DNA from: Scolanthus callimorphus | Taxonomy: Eukaryota; Cnidaria; Anthozoa; Actiniaria; Edwardsiidae | NCBI GenBank assembly: GCA_033964015.1 | Contig: CM066921.1 | Coordinates: 22,425,355 to 22,489,354 of the forward strand | DNA: 64,000 nt | Direction of reading: 5' to 3' | Shown here: positions 42,722-56,500 of the stretch, piece after piece | Numbering within the stretch: position 1 is the first letter of the stretch | Layout: every line of letters starts with the position of its first letter | Program-made: the position numbers and the translations under genes | The notes under the pieces: generated by a model | What the model saw: the letters and a program-made list of their open reading frames with translations, nothing else | The model's database searches: none | What the model was told of the DNA's origin: nothing

Positions 42722-43107
42722 CCAATGTGCGAATCCGTTATTATTGTTATTATTATTATTATTATTATTATATTATTTTTTGTCAAAGTTTCCATGGCAA
42801 CGCACGTGCTTTCGCCGCTCAGACAAGACAGAAAACGAGTTTTCGCTTGCAAGCTTTTTTCCCGGCGACCGCGTGTAACTGAGAATGGCTGTAAGGTTCT
42901 AATAGTTGGCAGGGCATTTGACTTGAAAGATTCAAGAGTAGGGGAACCTACTACCTCGCTAGGAAGTAGGTTCCATAGCCTGATTGCCCGAGGAAAAAAA
43001 GAGTAAGGAAACGGTAATACTTTAAACTGAATCTGCTTATACTGATTACAGTTCCCTCTTGATGACCGTAGGTTACGCTGGACACATGGAAACTTGATCC
43101 GAGCCAT
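42722..43107 (-). pseudogene. CR1/L2-like LINE C-terminal relic with (TAA)n tail
   Basis: The minus-strand reading contains QYKQIQFKVLPFPYSFFPRA, IRLWNLLPSEVVGSPTLESF and a stop, the usual end of CR1/L2-group reverse-transcriptase proteins. It is followed by a 3' UTR (including the 42835-42893 segment) and an ATT/AAT microsatellite at 42735-42770, as expected for the tail. The copy is 5'-truncated. Confidence 0.75.
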
Positions 43108-43223
43108 ATTTTGGGTTAATTTGATCCCATATTTTTTAGCGATGCGGAATCAATGTTATCGCGCGCTCTGATTAGCTCGCGAGCGGTCCCGAATCCTATA
43201 TACTCATTTTTTTTGGAGTTTTA

Positions 43224-44062
43224 GGACGGACCATTATTTTTTGGTGGGGGGGTTTGGGAAATTTTTCATACAAACAATTTTTTTTCGGGTCGTCCCGTTT
43301 GCAAACATTTTTTGTTGTACGTCGTGCGTCTGCAAACAATTTTTTTTTTCGATTTTTGTTTTTGGCCTAAATAGGTTTCCAACTAGGCTCGTTATACACG
43401 TGCGATTTTTTGCTGCAATTTTTTTCGCACCTTAATCGTCAATGTAGACGGGCAGCAAATTCGTTGACGATTTTTCTTGCGCGGTATCAGAGGTTTCGCG
43501 AGAATAAAACATTTACTATTGGATTTGTTATTATGATTGAGTAGAGTAGTATGATAGAGTATACTTATAAAGAGCATATATTTTCAGTCTTTATGTACAC
43601 CCCAGTTAGCTGTCAATATAACAAGTCATGGCCAGGCAAATGGTGGGAAGTCAAGAAAAATAGAGGACACTGCATGTGCTTTGCCTCTACTCACAGCAAT
43701 GCTTTGGGTTACCCAAGATGTTATTGTTTAGAAATTACAAATAAAATTCAATCAAAATAGCATAGTAGTCATTGTTTGTAATTTATGTATTAGTTATAGA
43801 GGTGTCCCTTTGTGAGGTTCAACTGTAATATTGTAGGTAAGTAGGTTGATATATGATTGAAAGCCTGACCTAGCTAAAACATTATTTTCAGTTTTGCTAT
43901 AACTAAGTTGTATGATCCCAATCTTTAGCAAACAAATTTATTTGTTCCCTTTTCTGCTCACAGACAATTTATTTTAGGGTTTTAGCTCTTGCAAACATTT
44001 TTTTTCCAAATTTTAGACCCCCCCCCCCCCCCCCCCCCGTCAAAAAAATAATGGTCCGTCCC
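43224..44062. mobile_element. TIR element with GGACGGACCATTATTTTTT ends
   Basis: Left ggacggaccattattttttgg and right aaaaaaataatggtccgtccc are inverted; TTA flanks both sides (43221-43223, 44063-44065), compatible with PIF/Harbinger. A poly-C tract of about 20 precedes the right arm. It is non-coding and ends about 330 bp before the TXNDC11 start codon. Confidence 0.75.
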
Positions 44063-44358
44063 TTAATGCCTGTTTCACTGAGCCAAAATAATATAGTGGG
44101 GTTTACTGTCGTGAAACCAAAATTGCAAGGGATACACCAACATTCTGATTAAAACTTGTCATAAGTGGAGGCACGAGAAAAGGATATAATAATTCTTTTG
44201 CTGGAGGTAATTGTCTTCCCATTGTTCATTTCTCACTTCCCATGATGCATCATGATAGACCACAGGCTAACTGTTATTTGAGAAAGAGGGGCCCCCTGTG
44301 TCAAGACAAGGCACGGTCACTAAGCCGCCGTACGTGTACTGGTGTGATTCGTGTGAAG

Positions 44359-44379
44359 ATGGCGGCGAGCAACAAGTGA
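44359..44379 (+). other. Upstream ORF or true start of TXNDC11
   Basis: ATG in a strong context (GAAGATGGCGG) opens a six-codon frame MAASNK then TGA. One additional A at 44373-44374 would join it to the TXNDC11 frame as MAASNKVTCEW. It is therefore either a real upstream ORF preceding a weak start at 44391, or the real start hidden by a one-base loss. Confidence 0.5.
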
Positions 44380-44390
44380 CCTGTGAGTGG

Positions 44391-44515
44391 ATGTGGCAGG
44401 CCACTAAACACTCTTGTTGTAGCCATGTACTGGCCATGATATTCTTACGACATCCATGGATATTCTGTAGTCTCTGTGCTCTTGTTATCGCAGGATTCGC
44501 TTGGCTAGCGTGTCG
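44391..44515 (+). CDS. TXNDC11: TXNDC11 exon 1 (membrane anchor)
   Basis: MWQATKHSCCSHVLAMIF is followed by the hydrophobic segment WIFCSLCALVIAGFAWLA. It ends TGTCG|GTAAGG in phase 2. The ATG has a weak context. Confidence 0.75.
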
Positions 44516-47500
44516 GTAAGGGCGAATGTCTTTGTTGTGACTGTCGAGTGACTATGAGTGACAGTGTCTGTTGTTCCAAGCTTAATTCGCCTATATATAG
44601 CTTGTTTGGGATTGTTGAGAAATGTATTTTTGTAAAGTTCGTTTAAGCCTACCGGAATAATAATTAGTTGGTAATATAAATTTGAGCATGTTGATGCATA
44701 AATTCGACACGTTGTTATATGAATACGCAGTGTCTAAACCCGACAGTCGGGTATGCATATGGACTTCTCCAGTCCAGACTAGATACCCGACAGTTTTTTA
44801 ATTTCGTCAACATAAGCATAATCACACCATAATACTCTATCTTTATAGAGAACGCGATTTGAAGCGATTCAGATTTCATATGATAACTTACATACACTCG
44901 CAACAATCTGCAACAAGTGTTTGCTAAAACTTCCCATATCTTTGTTGTTGCAAGCTTACAACTGAACGCATTGTTGGCTGGGACACCTAGTCCTTCCTTC
45001 GCCTCCAAATGTGAGCAGAAAAAAAGTACTGTACACAATTTTGGACAACATTGAACACAGGCAGCCAAAACTGACAATGTGTAAGAAATATGGGGGAAAT
45101 ATAAGAATTAATTTTATATTGTTAACACGAGAAAATAAAGATATTTATATCACATACCTTCATTTGAGTCTTTCTTCCTTCCCTTACATTTCCCCCATAT
45201 TTCTTACACATGTTGTCAGTTTGGGCTGCCTGTGCATTGAATGTAGGGCAGGGAGATGTTCCAGGGAGAGCATGTTCTCTCAGCTAAACTATCCCATCAA
45301 CCTTATTGGTGTCAATCAGCCACATATTAGTACAGGTAATCGCATTGGGCCGAGTAAAATTAGGGATTAATTTCACGAGTGTTTTCAATTTTTTCCCAAA
45401 ATTTGAAAAAAATGAAAACACAAGTGAAATTAATCCCTAATTTTATGAGGAACCCATGTGATTACATGTTAATTATATAAAAGGGAAAAATTCAGCGCGC
45501 GTGTTGACTGCACATATTCAGTTTTGTGCGAAGTAATTTTGCTCTCAATAAAGAAAAAATGCCCTCGCTCTAAGCCAATCAGCATCGAGTAATTTTGCCC
45601 TGTATATTATAAAGATAACAGCTATATGTTGGAGTTGTAACAATGGCGTTTGGGGTTCAGTTTTAGATTTTGTGTGCCATGGCTGAAGTGGAGCAATTTG
45701 ATTCTTAGTTCAAGCTTCTAGGGCCAAAAATGCAATTGTCTTTTGTAGAGATTTCTTTATGGATTTTTTCTCTCCCCATGTGTTAATAGGCTCTGGAGGA
45801 TTTTAGCACATCACTATCCATGTTTTCCATCAATTGTTGCCCAAGTCTTTATGACCCATGAATCATTCAGTAATTCCTAGAGACGTTCAACATTAAAGTG
45901 CGAGTATGACCAAAAATGTATCCTTCCTATAAAACCACTATGTTGTACTATAAGGCATTGAAGACATCTTCCCCAAATTCTGGTTTAAAAAACTTTAGTT
46001 CCTTAGTCCTTTTTTCTGCCGCCAAAACACCAAAATAGGGTCACACTGCCGTCATCTTGTAGTCGCCATTAAAATCGGCTGTTCCTACTACTTGGTTACC
46101 AAGCCAGAGGCCAGGCTACATTTTGTGACATACTTTTATTCCCCATCCATTGCCGGGACAACAAAAATCTCAAAATCTAATGGTAAATATATTACACACA
46201 AATGTGGCCATCGCATCTTTTTTCCTGTATCAAAAGCTTGGTCATTCCACCTGCGGATTTATTGAGATGAACTTTTGTTAGCATTCCAAAAGATGAATTT
46301 CACAAAACAATCATCATAACATGAACAAATCTGGCAACAAAAGTCTGGATTTTGATGTAAATGTTCAGCTGTTGACAAAAATTGTTCACACGAGCGCTGC
46401 TGACAAAGATCACGCCACTTTCAACATAGCGCACACTCAGCTCTGTTTTGCAAAAACAATGTTGCTGAAAACCAGAAACAGTGAAAACTGAACAAATTGT
46501 GCAAATAAACAACAAACAGATGTGAAATGGTCAGCAACAAAATTATAAAAACAAGGTCGCCGTTTCTCCTCAAAAGCGTACAAAAAGATCGCTCAAGGGG
46601 GGGGGGGGGGGGGGGGGGGGGGAGTGCGTCACGATTCAAAACGAGGCTGCTATAAACGCTGTCATTTATAATTACAGGATTGTATTTTGGAACATAAAAT
46701 TTAATGGCGGACGAGAAAACCGTACTTTTCACAGACGTTTTTCCTTGTATTCTGGGCGGAATTTTTCACTAAAATCCACTCAGCAAGAATATATTGTGGA
46801 TAGTTAAAGTACTAGGCCGGAAAAAATGGTAGAAAAAGAAGATAGATAGACTTTAATATATACCTTGGCAGCCAAAGGCTGAATTATGGCTATTTACAAA
46901 ATATATATGTACATTAAGAAGGAAAACTAGATTAAAATTTATAAAATGCATTTATGCAATAAACAGGGCATCTGGGGAAGTGCGGCAGTGCGATTCCGCA
47001 CTTTTGCCCAAAAATCACACTTTCCGCACTTTCACACTTTCTTCGCACTTTTCCGCACTTTTTAAGAAAATAACTAAAAATTGTGTGAAAAATCCTTCTA
47101 AACACGGTAATTTCAAAGATTTGCAGGTCAATACCTAGTTAATTATGTTGATGCTGAAGTATTAAGCGCAAAAACCTTGAAAACTCCACCATTTTCTTCC
47201 GATACGATCGCCACCGAATGCAAAAAATACCAGGCGTTCCACGGCAGACCGTTTGAGCATAAGTACGAGATACCATCAATTAGGAGATCTGTAATTCTGG
47301 ATGGTAGTTTCAGATGGAAATAAGCAGAAACATATAAGTGAGTTGAAAACTCACTTATATGTTTCTGAAATAAGCCAATAGCTGATCTTGTAAGAAATGG
47401 GTAAATACAAACGCTTTTCGGTGACCCCGATTTTTATTTGCTAAATTGGTCAAGTATTTAGCGGAAACAAAATAGCAGGAGAAGGAAAAACGTTGGACTT

Positions 47501-50500
47501 AGAAGTTCATTTATTTGTACTTTAACGCCGTAAATATCCTATGAAACTGGCGGAGCCATTTACCCTAGATTAAGATGGTGATGACAAAGCACGAAGTTTA
47601 CATTTTGGAGAACTTTATTGCAAGATAGAGCAGATTTCGTATGACTGTGAAAAATGCCGCGGTGCGGCGCGGTACTGTCGCGGTGGCTGTACGGAACCTG
47701 GCCTGCTGTAAATGGAATGAAATCGCCAATGAAATCGCGTAGTCGCGGTACGGTCACGGTCGCGGCGCGGAACAGCTTTGTGGCGGTACTTTTCACAGTC
47801 ATACGAAATCTGCTCTATTGTTATGAACAACGCATGCGGGAGTTGATTGTATGGAGAAATAGGCGCTCTTAGTGATTTTAGGGGTTCGAGTTTTAAAGAC
47901 TGATGCCGCGCAAGCAAGCATGGTGAGCCCTTCTTTTTTGCATTTTTCCATTGTTCTTGACCTAAATATTGATCATGCGAAGTTTAATAAGTTAGCTGTT
48001 ACATCAGCTTCAACGAAATTACGTTTAAAAATGACAAAACAATTAGAAAATCAACAGAAACGACTCGTTATGATCCCCCAAAAGCGCAAACCTTCAAATT
48101 AAAGAAAATAATTTACCACACTTTACCGCACTTTTCACCGTTTTACCACACTTTTTTCCGCACTTTTTGCTAAAAAATCCCGCATTTTTCCGCATTTTTT
48201 TGCTGTTTTTTACCGCACTTCCCCAGATGCCCTGAATAAAAGTGAAAATATACTATAAACTATAAGAACAAAAAGGGGGCTCTCGCTAAAAATTCATCGC
48301 ACCGTTGACTTTGCTGAATTTGCAATTATAAAACTCTGCTGAGCACGTTTCGTCTTGCTCACAGGGACCCTGAAACGTCTCAAGTTCCTAAGGGATATCG
48401 CACATTCATTACGTGGAGGTAGTAGATGGTGCAGCCTGTGAGTAGGATCTAGCACCTGTTACAAGTCAAATTTTGGTCATACTAGCACTTTAACTGCAGA
48501 CCCTTTGCCCTTGTTGTGTGCCGCCTTCTTCAGCATGGAAACAATACCAAGCAGGAGAACAAGTTGTCTTTCCACACAAAAAACAAGGCTCGTTTTCAAA
48601 AGTGAAAGTCTGCATTTTTCATTTGCAGGCTGGAAATGTCTTCAGCTTATAATTAAATCTCTGTGCTAAAAGAACAAACTCTCTTGTTTTTTCCATTGCA
48701 GTGGTGAGAGTTTAGCCACATTCCCTCAACACCAGCCACTATTTTCTAGTCATGGCAAGGTCCAGGAAATTCCAAATGGCTCTCTGGATAAACTGTCCAG
48801 TCTGTTGCACAATGATGCCCTCAAGTTTGTTATGTTCTATGCCCCCTGGTGTGGACAATCCAAAAAAGCTGTGCCTGAGTTCAGGAGAGCAGCTAATGCA
48901 TTTCATAACAAGGTATGGGTTATGCACACATACAGATAAGTAAACAAGGAGAAGAATATCCTAGAACACACTCTCCCCTTCTTTGCAATCAACTTCTGGT
49001 AACTCAAAATAACCAGGAATATAATTAAAATAGGTGCCAAATCTTACCAAGATCTTGGCTAGATCTGGCAAGTTCTTGAAAGATCTTGGTATGTCATAGT
49101 TCTTGAAAGATCTGGGCAAGATTTGTCACACTTGTAACATTTTCAAAGTATGTTGGCAAGATCTGTCAAGATCTTGCAGATCTTGCAGATCTTGAGAAGA
49201 TCTTGCACTTTTCTTACAAGATCTTAATAAGGTCTTTTGCAACCTGGCTATCTCTTAGGGGTAAAATTCACTGTTGACCACACCCAATTTGCTATCCCTT
49301 AGGGTTAAAATCAATTTTCCCGATGAGCACCCCCGTCTATTTTTATAGGGAAAATCTCTTAGGGTAAAATGCACTGTTGACCACACCCAATTTGCTATCC
49401 CTTATTAGGGTTAAAATCAATTTTCCCGATGAACCCCCCCCCCCCTCTCAGGATTTTTTTTTGGGAAATTTCTTGTTGATTTTAGAGTTTCAATGAAATG
49501 GAAACATGCTTTCCTGGAACATAAACACTATAAATATCCAGAAATGAAAAACTTTAGGATCAATCTATTAAAATTGCAGAAGAAATTTTCCAGGCCCGGG
49601 AATTCGGGGTGTTTGGAGAAACAGGCTCCTGGTAAGAATTAACTAGAATTCAGTATAATCACTTTATTGCCTTTTTCTGTATTTGGTTATCAATCAGGTG
49701 ACATTTATTGCAATCAACTGCTGGACTGGTTCCTGCAGGAAGGAGTACAGTTTGGATGCATTCCCAAAGCTGTTTGCATATCACACACAATACTCAGGTC
49801 TCCAGTACCCAGAAGGATATGGCTACCACTCCACTCATATGGTAAACTGGAACTTTTCAGCAATTTAGAGTACAAGTTTGAGATTTCTGCTACATCAATA
49901 AACAACCTATCTCCTGAAGGAGAACTGAATAGCAGTGGTCTTACAAATCCCCCGAACCCCCCTAGCCTATAAGCCTGGTTAGAGTACAAGCCCATGAACT
50001 TTCTTGTATGCTTGTCTTAATGTCAAAATGTGTCCTTTCAATGTCTGTGAAGGGAGTGGCCCCTGTACTCTCCAGCTTAAAAACAGGTGCTGAAAAACTG
50101 AACAAAAAAATGGATTCTAGGGCATGATAGAGTACTGCTCTATGGAAGACTACTATGGTACATGCCCATCCTCAGATCAGCTTGCCTTTTAATCCCAAAT
50201 AGTCCAGTCAGAGCAGTCAAAAGTAGCGTCAACCCCCCCCCCCCAAGGGGTACATGCCCATCCTCAGATCAGCTTGCCTTTTAATCCCTAATAGTCCAGT
50301 CAGAGCAGTCAAAAAGTAGCGTCAAAAACGTTTATACGGTAACATGGGAATTGTTACAGTGCACAGTGTCATCATACACCTCAAATCCCTTTCCAGATTC
50401 TCATCTTGTGTATTTTTTCTTTTAATTTGTAGTTGAGATTTTACGTAGTGTTGTTAGGCCGTTTGTGTACCCTGGTAGAACTTATGATCTACATCAGCTG

Positions 50501-53500
50501 CTGTCAGCAAAACAGGTAAGATAAGCAGTACCCAGAAATTGAACTGTTGTCCACACTATATTTAACAAATAAAACACAGTTTCCGTGACTGCACAGGCTT
50601 ATGCAAACCGAGATGTGGTTGGGAGAATTCGAGAGCAGATCAGTGGAAACACGAGCCGCAGGCGAGTGTTTGCACCTGCTCGAAAATTTTGCGACGTCAC
50701 AACTGTGTTTGCACAGGGAAATGCAAACACAGCTCTCGACCAATCAGAGCGTGCATGTACTATCTAAATTACTTTATAATATAATTTTGCTAATACAATT
50801 CCAAATCTTGATAACTAAGGTTTTTTCAGGCCCAAATGTTGTATAATCTATATCTATATATTAATACCGTAAGGAAAAGCGTGTCGACACTCGCTCCGCT
50901 CAGCCCTGAAGCTGTGCCGCCAAAAGAAGTTCGCAAACCCGAAGGGAAGGTGGAAATCTGGACCATGAGCGTGTTTTTGTTGGAAAAGATTCACTTCGGG
51001 CTAAGTTCTAATTCAAGCGATTTCTTAAGCGAGGGACAAAGCCGCCATCGCCGCCATGTTGAATTCTCCCACAGACACTAAAAAAGAACTCGGTTCGTGC
51101 AGCCGAAAGCACCATTGACATTCAAACCTAAATGGTTCTCTTACAGATTACATACAGGAATGTGCAGGGATAATTCTAACTTGAAAGATTTGAGCTGAGA
51201 AAAATTTTCATTCAAGTTTCAACAAACGTACACACTACATTGCTTCCCTCGGAGCACGCGCTAAGTCATGCTAAGTCGAAATGACACATTTACAAAACAA
51301 AGTCTGTGAAAGTCATGAATAATATTCTTTAAGTATAAATCCTGACGGCTCTATCGCAAAACGAAGGACACAATGCCGAAGAGAAAGAGGAAATCCCTCC
51401 AGTGGGCATGTTTTTGTTGGAAAGGATTCACTTTGGGCTAAGTTCTAATTCAAGCAATTTTTTAAGCGAGGGATAAAGCCGAAAAAATATAAATAATATA
51501 AACTAAAATTAATTAATAGTCCTTAGACCATTTTTACTTGACCTGTTTCTTCTCTCCCCTCGCTGAGATATGAGAAACATACAAACAATTCCGAAGTCAA
51601 ATTGCGCTTTCGATTTTCACGGGTTCTTTGACCGATTTGAGAGACGGACACACACGTGATTTTGTCGCACCAAAATCAGGGAGACCAGTGCAAAAAAAAT
51701 CCTTTTATGGTGGGGCGGGGTACTCATGCTAATGGGAGGTTATTAGTAATGTAAGTCCAGCAGTTTATGGAAGGGGGAAATCATGAACCCCTTCCCACAT
51801 CCATATGGCCGTAGGGAATTTTTCCCGGTTTTTTTAAACAGAGAACACTTTAAGTAAAATAAATTTCCCCCTTACACTCCGTGAATTTTTCACGGGCATC
51901 AGCTAGTATAATATTAATACCGTAAGGAAAATCGTGTCGACACTCGCTCCGCTCAGCCCTGAAGCTGTGCCGCCAAAAGAAGTTCGCAAACCCGAAGGGA
52001 AGGTGGAAAACTGGACCATGAGCGTGTTTTTGTTGGAAAAGATTCACCTCGGGCTAAGTTCTAATTCAAGCGATTTCTTAAGCGAGGGACAAAGCCGCCT
52101 TCGCCGCCATGTTGAATTCTCCCACAGAAACTAAAAAAGAACTCGGTTCGCGCAGCCGAAAGCACCATTGACATTCAAACCTAAATGGTTCTCTTACAGA
52201 TTACATACAGGAATGTGCAGGGATAATTCTAACTTGAAAGATTTGAGCTGAGAAAAATTTTCATTCAAGTTTCAACAAACGTACACACTACATTGCTTCC
52301 CTCGGAGCACGCGCTAAAGCCCGGTGCACACTAGCGACATAACGACATAAGAACGTTATGTTGCAACGAAAAAAGCACGGGAAAATAATTGAAATAATCA
52401 ATATTTTCCATGGATCATCGTTAGATTACTTCACCAAAGCAATTTTATGTTATTTTTTGTCAACTTCAGCGTTTGGAAACCACTAAATTTTGATCGCGTG
52501 ATATTTTTCTTATGTCGATATGTCGCAAGTGTGCACCAGGCATAAGCCATGCTAAGTCAAATGACACATTTACAAAACAAAGTCTGTGAAAGTCATGAAT
52601 AATATTCTCTAAGTATAAATCCTGACGGCTCTATCGCAAAACGAAGGACACAATCCCGAAGAGAAAGAGGAAATCCCTCCAGTGGGCATGTTTTTGTTGG
52701 AAAAGATTCACTTTGGGCTAAGTTTTTATTCAAGCAATTTTTTAAACGAGGGATAAAGCCGAAAAAATATAAATAATATAAACTAAAAAAAATTATTAGT
52801 CCTTAGACCATTTTTACTTGACCTGTTTCTTCTCTCCCGTCGCTGAGATATGATAAACATACAAACAATTCCGAAGTCAAATTGCGCTTTCGATTTTCAC
52901 AGGTTCTTTGACCGATTTGAGAGACTGACACACGCGTGATTTTGTCAAACCAAGCAGGGAGACCAGTGCAAAAAAAAAATCATTTTGGGCTCACTTCATT
53001 TATTTCGGCATGGTGGGATGGGGTACTCATGCTGATGGGAGGTTATTAGTAATGTAAATCCAGCAGTTTATGGAAAGGGGAAATCATGAACCCATTCCCA
53101 CATCCATATGGCCATTGTGATTTTTTCCCCGTTTTTTTTTAAACAGAGAACACTTTAAGTAAAATAAATTTCCCCCTTACACTCCGTGAATTTTTCACGG
53201 GCTTCAGCTAGTATATTTTAAAACTCTATTTTTAAAATCCCAAATGTTTATTTTAACATTATTTAGTACCTTTTCAATCAGAAAATGTTCTTGAAAGTTT
53301 TTGCAGAAATGTATTTCCAGTTTGCTAATTTGGGAATGGAAAAAAATCCCATGTATATGATTGTATACATAAAAGAATATTATAATAAATCTCTTACTGG
53401 AGGTAATGCCACTTGCAATCTGCAAATTCTATTATTAGTGGGCTCTTAGTCTACAGCCTGGATGTACTGTATGTTAATATTTTTTTGTGTAGTGTGGTGT

Positions 53501-56500
53501 AGTGAAACTTGTATGAAAGAGACCTAGCGAATGCGTTTAAGAAAGTTTTTCTGATGCGATGTTTGCAGCGCAAGGGAAAAAAGTAACTAAACGTGCTCAA
53601 TTGACTAAAGCATACTTTGATTCTTGTCATGTTCGATTTGCCAACTTCACTGTAGAATTATGCGTTTGGAGTTTACTTCAGAATTTGTCCTCATATAGCT
53701 AGAATGTTTGATATGTGTTGAGTATTTTTGTTTGTACTTGCAGGAGGTGGTGTTGAGTTATTTTGAACCATACCAACTTGATGGCAAGGGCTATTCAGTG
53801 TTCTTTGCAGCTGCCTTGTCACATGTCCCAAAGGGTAAGTCAACTCATTTTTTAATTTCTGATGACAGATGAAAATAAAATGTCAGTCAGAGACCAGTAT
53901 TCAAACATGTCTGTAAACCAAATTAGAGGTTTGATGGAACATGTGTCAGATCAGGGAGTTGTGAAAACAAAGCTGGAGGAGTGTACCTAGGTGGAAACAG
54001 CAAAAAAATAGGATGCTCCAGGAGCACAAAGAGATGAAAACACAACCACTGAAAGTACCAGGATGGTAGAAGTGCCCCACCTGCACGAGTAAAGCCAACA
54101 ATAGTGAATATGCTAATGAGTCAGTGCCTTATATTCGCACTAATGTCTATGGTCCCACATTCTTTGCGGAAACCACACTGGCTTTCTGGTAGGAGTCCTT
54201 GCTTGAGGTGGTTGATGAAGCGATTCAGGAAATATCTGGCCAAGATCTTGCCTGATCTTTTCCTTACAGTAAGGAATTTCTGTGATGTTTGTCGCAGACT
54301 AGCAGTCTCATTTCTGTTTGTAGAGCTTCAAGTGACTCATTCACATGGGGCTGCTGCAGTCTTGCGATGGCTTCATTGGCAACACAGCCATGGAGTGTGT
54401 CGGACCCCCTGCTAGGAAGCGAATGGACTGGTTCGATTGCACAATACAAAGCCTAGCGCAGCAGCTTTTTCCTGGTTTTGTTTTATGCAATATTAGAGTA
54501 GTTTCATATGAGTGTCAAAAGTAAATCAGACTTGCCTTTTCTACCCTTTCCTATTGGTTGAGGTCTTGGGTCTTTGTTTAGTCAGACAACTTGCTGGCAT
54601 TTTCATTGGTAACTCTTTGTTGTTGTTGTTGTTGTTGTTGTTTTTTTTTTTGGGGTGGGGGGGGGTCAGGACTAAACGAAAATCATGCTTTCTTCATATT
54701 CCCCTGATTGGTTTGTTGTGGAATGAGTTTTGTTTCTGATTGGGTAAGTTTAGTTACTCTGCATGAATTAGTTATCACCATTATCTGAAATTTGATCTAA
54801 AGCTGGACAGACGAGAGAAGGAGTGGTAGTTAAGTGTCAGAGTCATTCTCTCGTGTTCTTGGTTTTCAGTTTCCAAGCCAGTGTTTGCTGTGGTGACAAA
54901 CAGGAACACAGCAAGTGTTGTTAGTTTGAATGCCACCGGGGAAATTGTGTTCCATCGTGCATTTACATCAATACAGGTCAGTGAAAAAGCCATTACATTC
55001 ATTGCTAGTACTGTGGTGTTGAATTTCAAACTTGCTGGCATTTCCATTGGTACGTTTCTTGTCTGACAAATGTTTTGAAACTTACTGTGATTTCAGTCTA
55101 TGTTCAGGGAAGCTCCAGAAGCTCTAAAAATTGAGCCAAAAAATGAGCTTAAACGTACTTAGACTACATTTGATACAGGAATTGGAAGAAGAGTTCTGGA
55201 AATAGAGTTGTGACCTGTGTCTGATTCACAGTTGGGTGCATTTTAAATAACGAGTCACCTTAAGCTTCCGATATTCAGTAGTGAACTTTGTTGAATGGTT
55301 ATACTAAAAGTATGATCTTGTGTTATATAGGCATACTATCCAAATGAAAACACAACTGCCTCCAATATATCTGACTGGGTAGCATCCAATCGAAAACAGG
55401 TAAGGAGCTCACAAATCCTGTCCATAATGCAGCTGGCCTCTGTTTACAAAAATGTCACAAACAAGCCTACAACTGTTAATTCTTCGTGATATAAACAGGG
55501 CATCTGGGGAAGTGCTGTAAAAACGTCAAAAAAGTGCGGGATTTTTTAGAACAAAGTGCGGAAAAAAGTGCGGGAAACCGGTAAAAAGTGCGGTAAATTA
55601 TTTTCTTTAATTTGTTTAATTTGTTTGCGCTTTTGGGGGATCATAACGAGTCGTTTCTGTTGATTTTCTATTTGTTTTGTCCTTTTTAAAGATAATTTCG
55701 TTGAAATTGATGTAACAGCTAACTTTAATTAAACTTCACATGTTCAATATTTAGGTCAAGAACAATGGAAAAATGCAAAAAAAAAGGGATGACCATGCTT
55801 GCTTGCGCACCATCAGTCATTTAAAACTCGAACCCCAAAAATCACTAAGAGCGCCTATTTCTCCAGAAAATCAACTCCCGTAACATTAATTAACTGTGTT
55901 CATCACCATCTATGGTAAATGGCTCCTGCAGTTTCATAGGATATTTATGGCTTTTAAGTACAAATAAACAAACTAACATGCAATGTTTTTCGTTCTCTCA
56001 TGTATTTTGTTTTCCGCAGCAACGAATACCGAAAAACGTGCGCCATTTGTATTTACCCATTTCTTACAAGATCAGCTATTGGCTTATTTCCATCCATTTG
56101 CAGATCTCGTAATTGATGGTTTCTCGTACTCATGCTCAAACGGTCTGTTGTGGAACGCCTGGTATTTTTTGCGTTCGGTTGCGATCGTATTGGACGAAAA
56201 TGGTGGTATTTTCAAGGTTTTTGCGCTTAATACTACAGCATCAACATAATAAACTAGGTATTGACCTGCAAATCTTTGAAATTACAGTGTTTAAAAGGAG
56301 TTTTTTCACACAATTTTTAGTGTGGAAAAGTGTGAAGAAAGTGCGATTTAGTGCGATTTTTGGGCAAAAGTGCGGAATCGCACTGCCGCACTTCCTCAGA
56401 TGCCCTGTAATATTATGTTCCATGTGTACGCATTCCATGGTATTTTTTGAGACTGATTACTCTTGTGATGGTAATCTTCCTATAAATCTAAATATGGAAA

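Larger units (their letters stand above)
46964..48234. mobile_element. CAGGGCATCTGGGGAAGTGC element, copy A
   Basis: Ends CAGGGCATCTGGGGAAGTGC and the exact inverse are flanked by AATAAA (46958-46963, 48235-48240). Subterminal regions are packed with ttccgcactttt motifs in both orientations. The 47638 MITE is nested inside. It is non-coding apart from short frames. It lies in TXNDC11 intron 1. Confidence 0.85.

Noticed and set aside
44359..44379. Shared MAASNK start in the KCTD5-like gene and upstream of TXNDC11
   Set aside because: The shared peptide follows from the common atggc(g/t)gc start context and is probably coincidence; the genes are otherwise unrelated.
46421..46732. 103-codon minus-strand frame across the poly-G tract
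   Set aside because: The translation contains a homopolymer proline run from poly-G and nothing recognisable; the tract length is unreliable.
54104..54415. 103-codon plus-strand frame in TXNDC11 intron 5
   Set aside because: It is the antisense shadow of a LINE reverse-transcriptase fragment on the minus strand.
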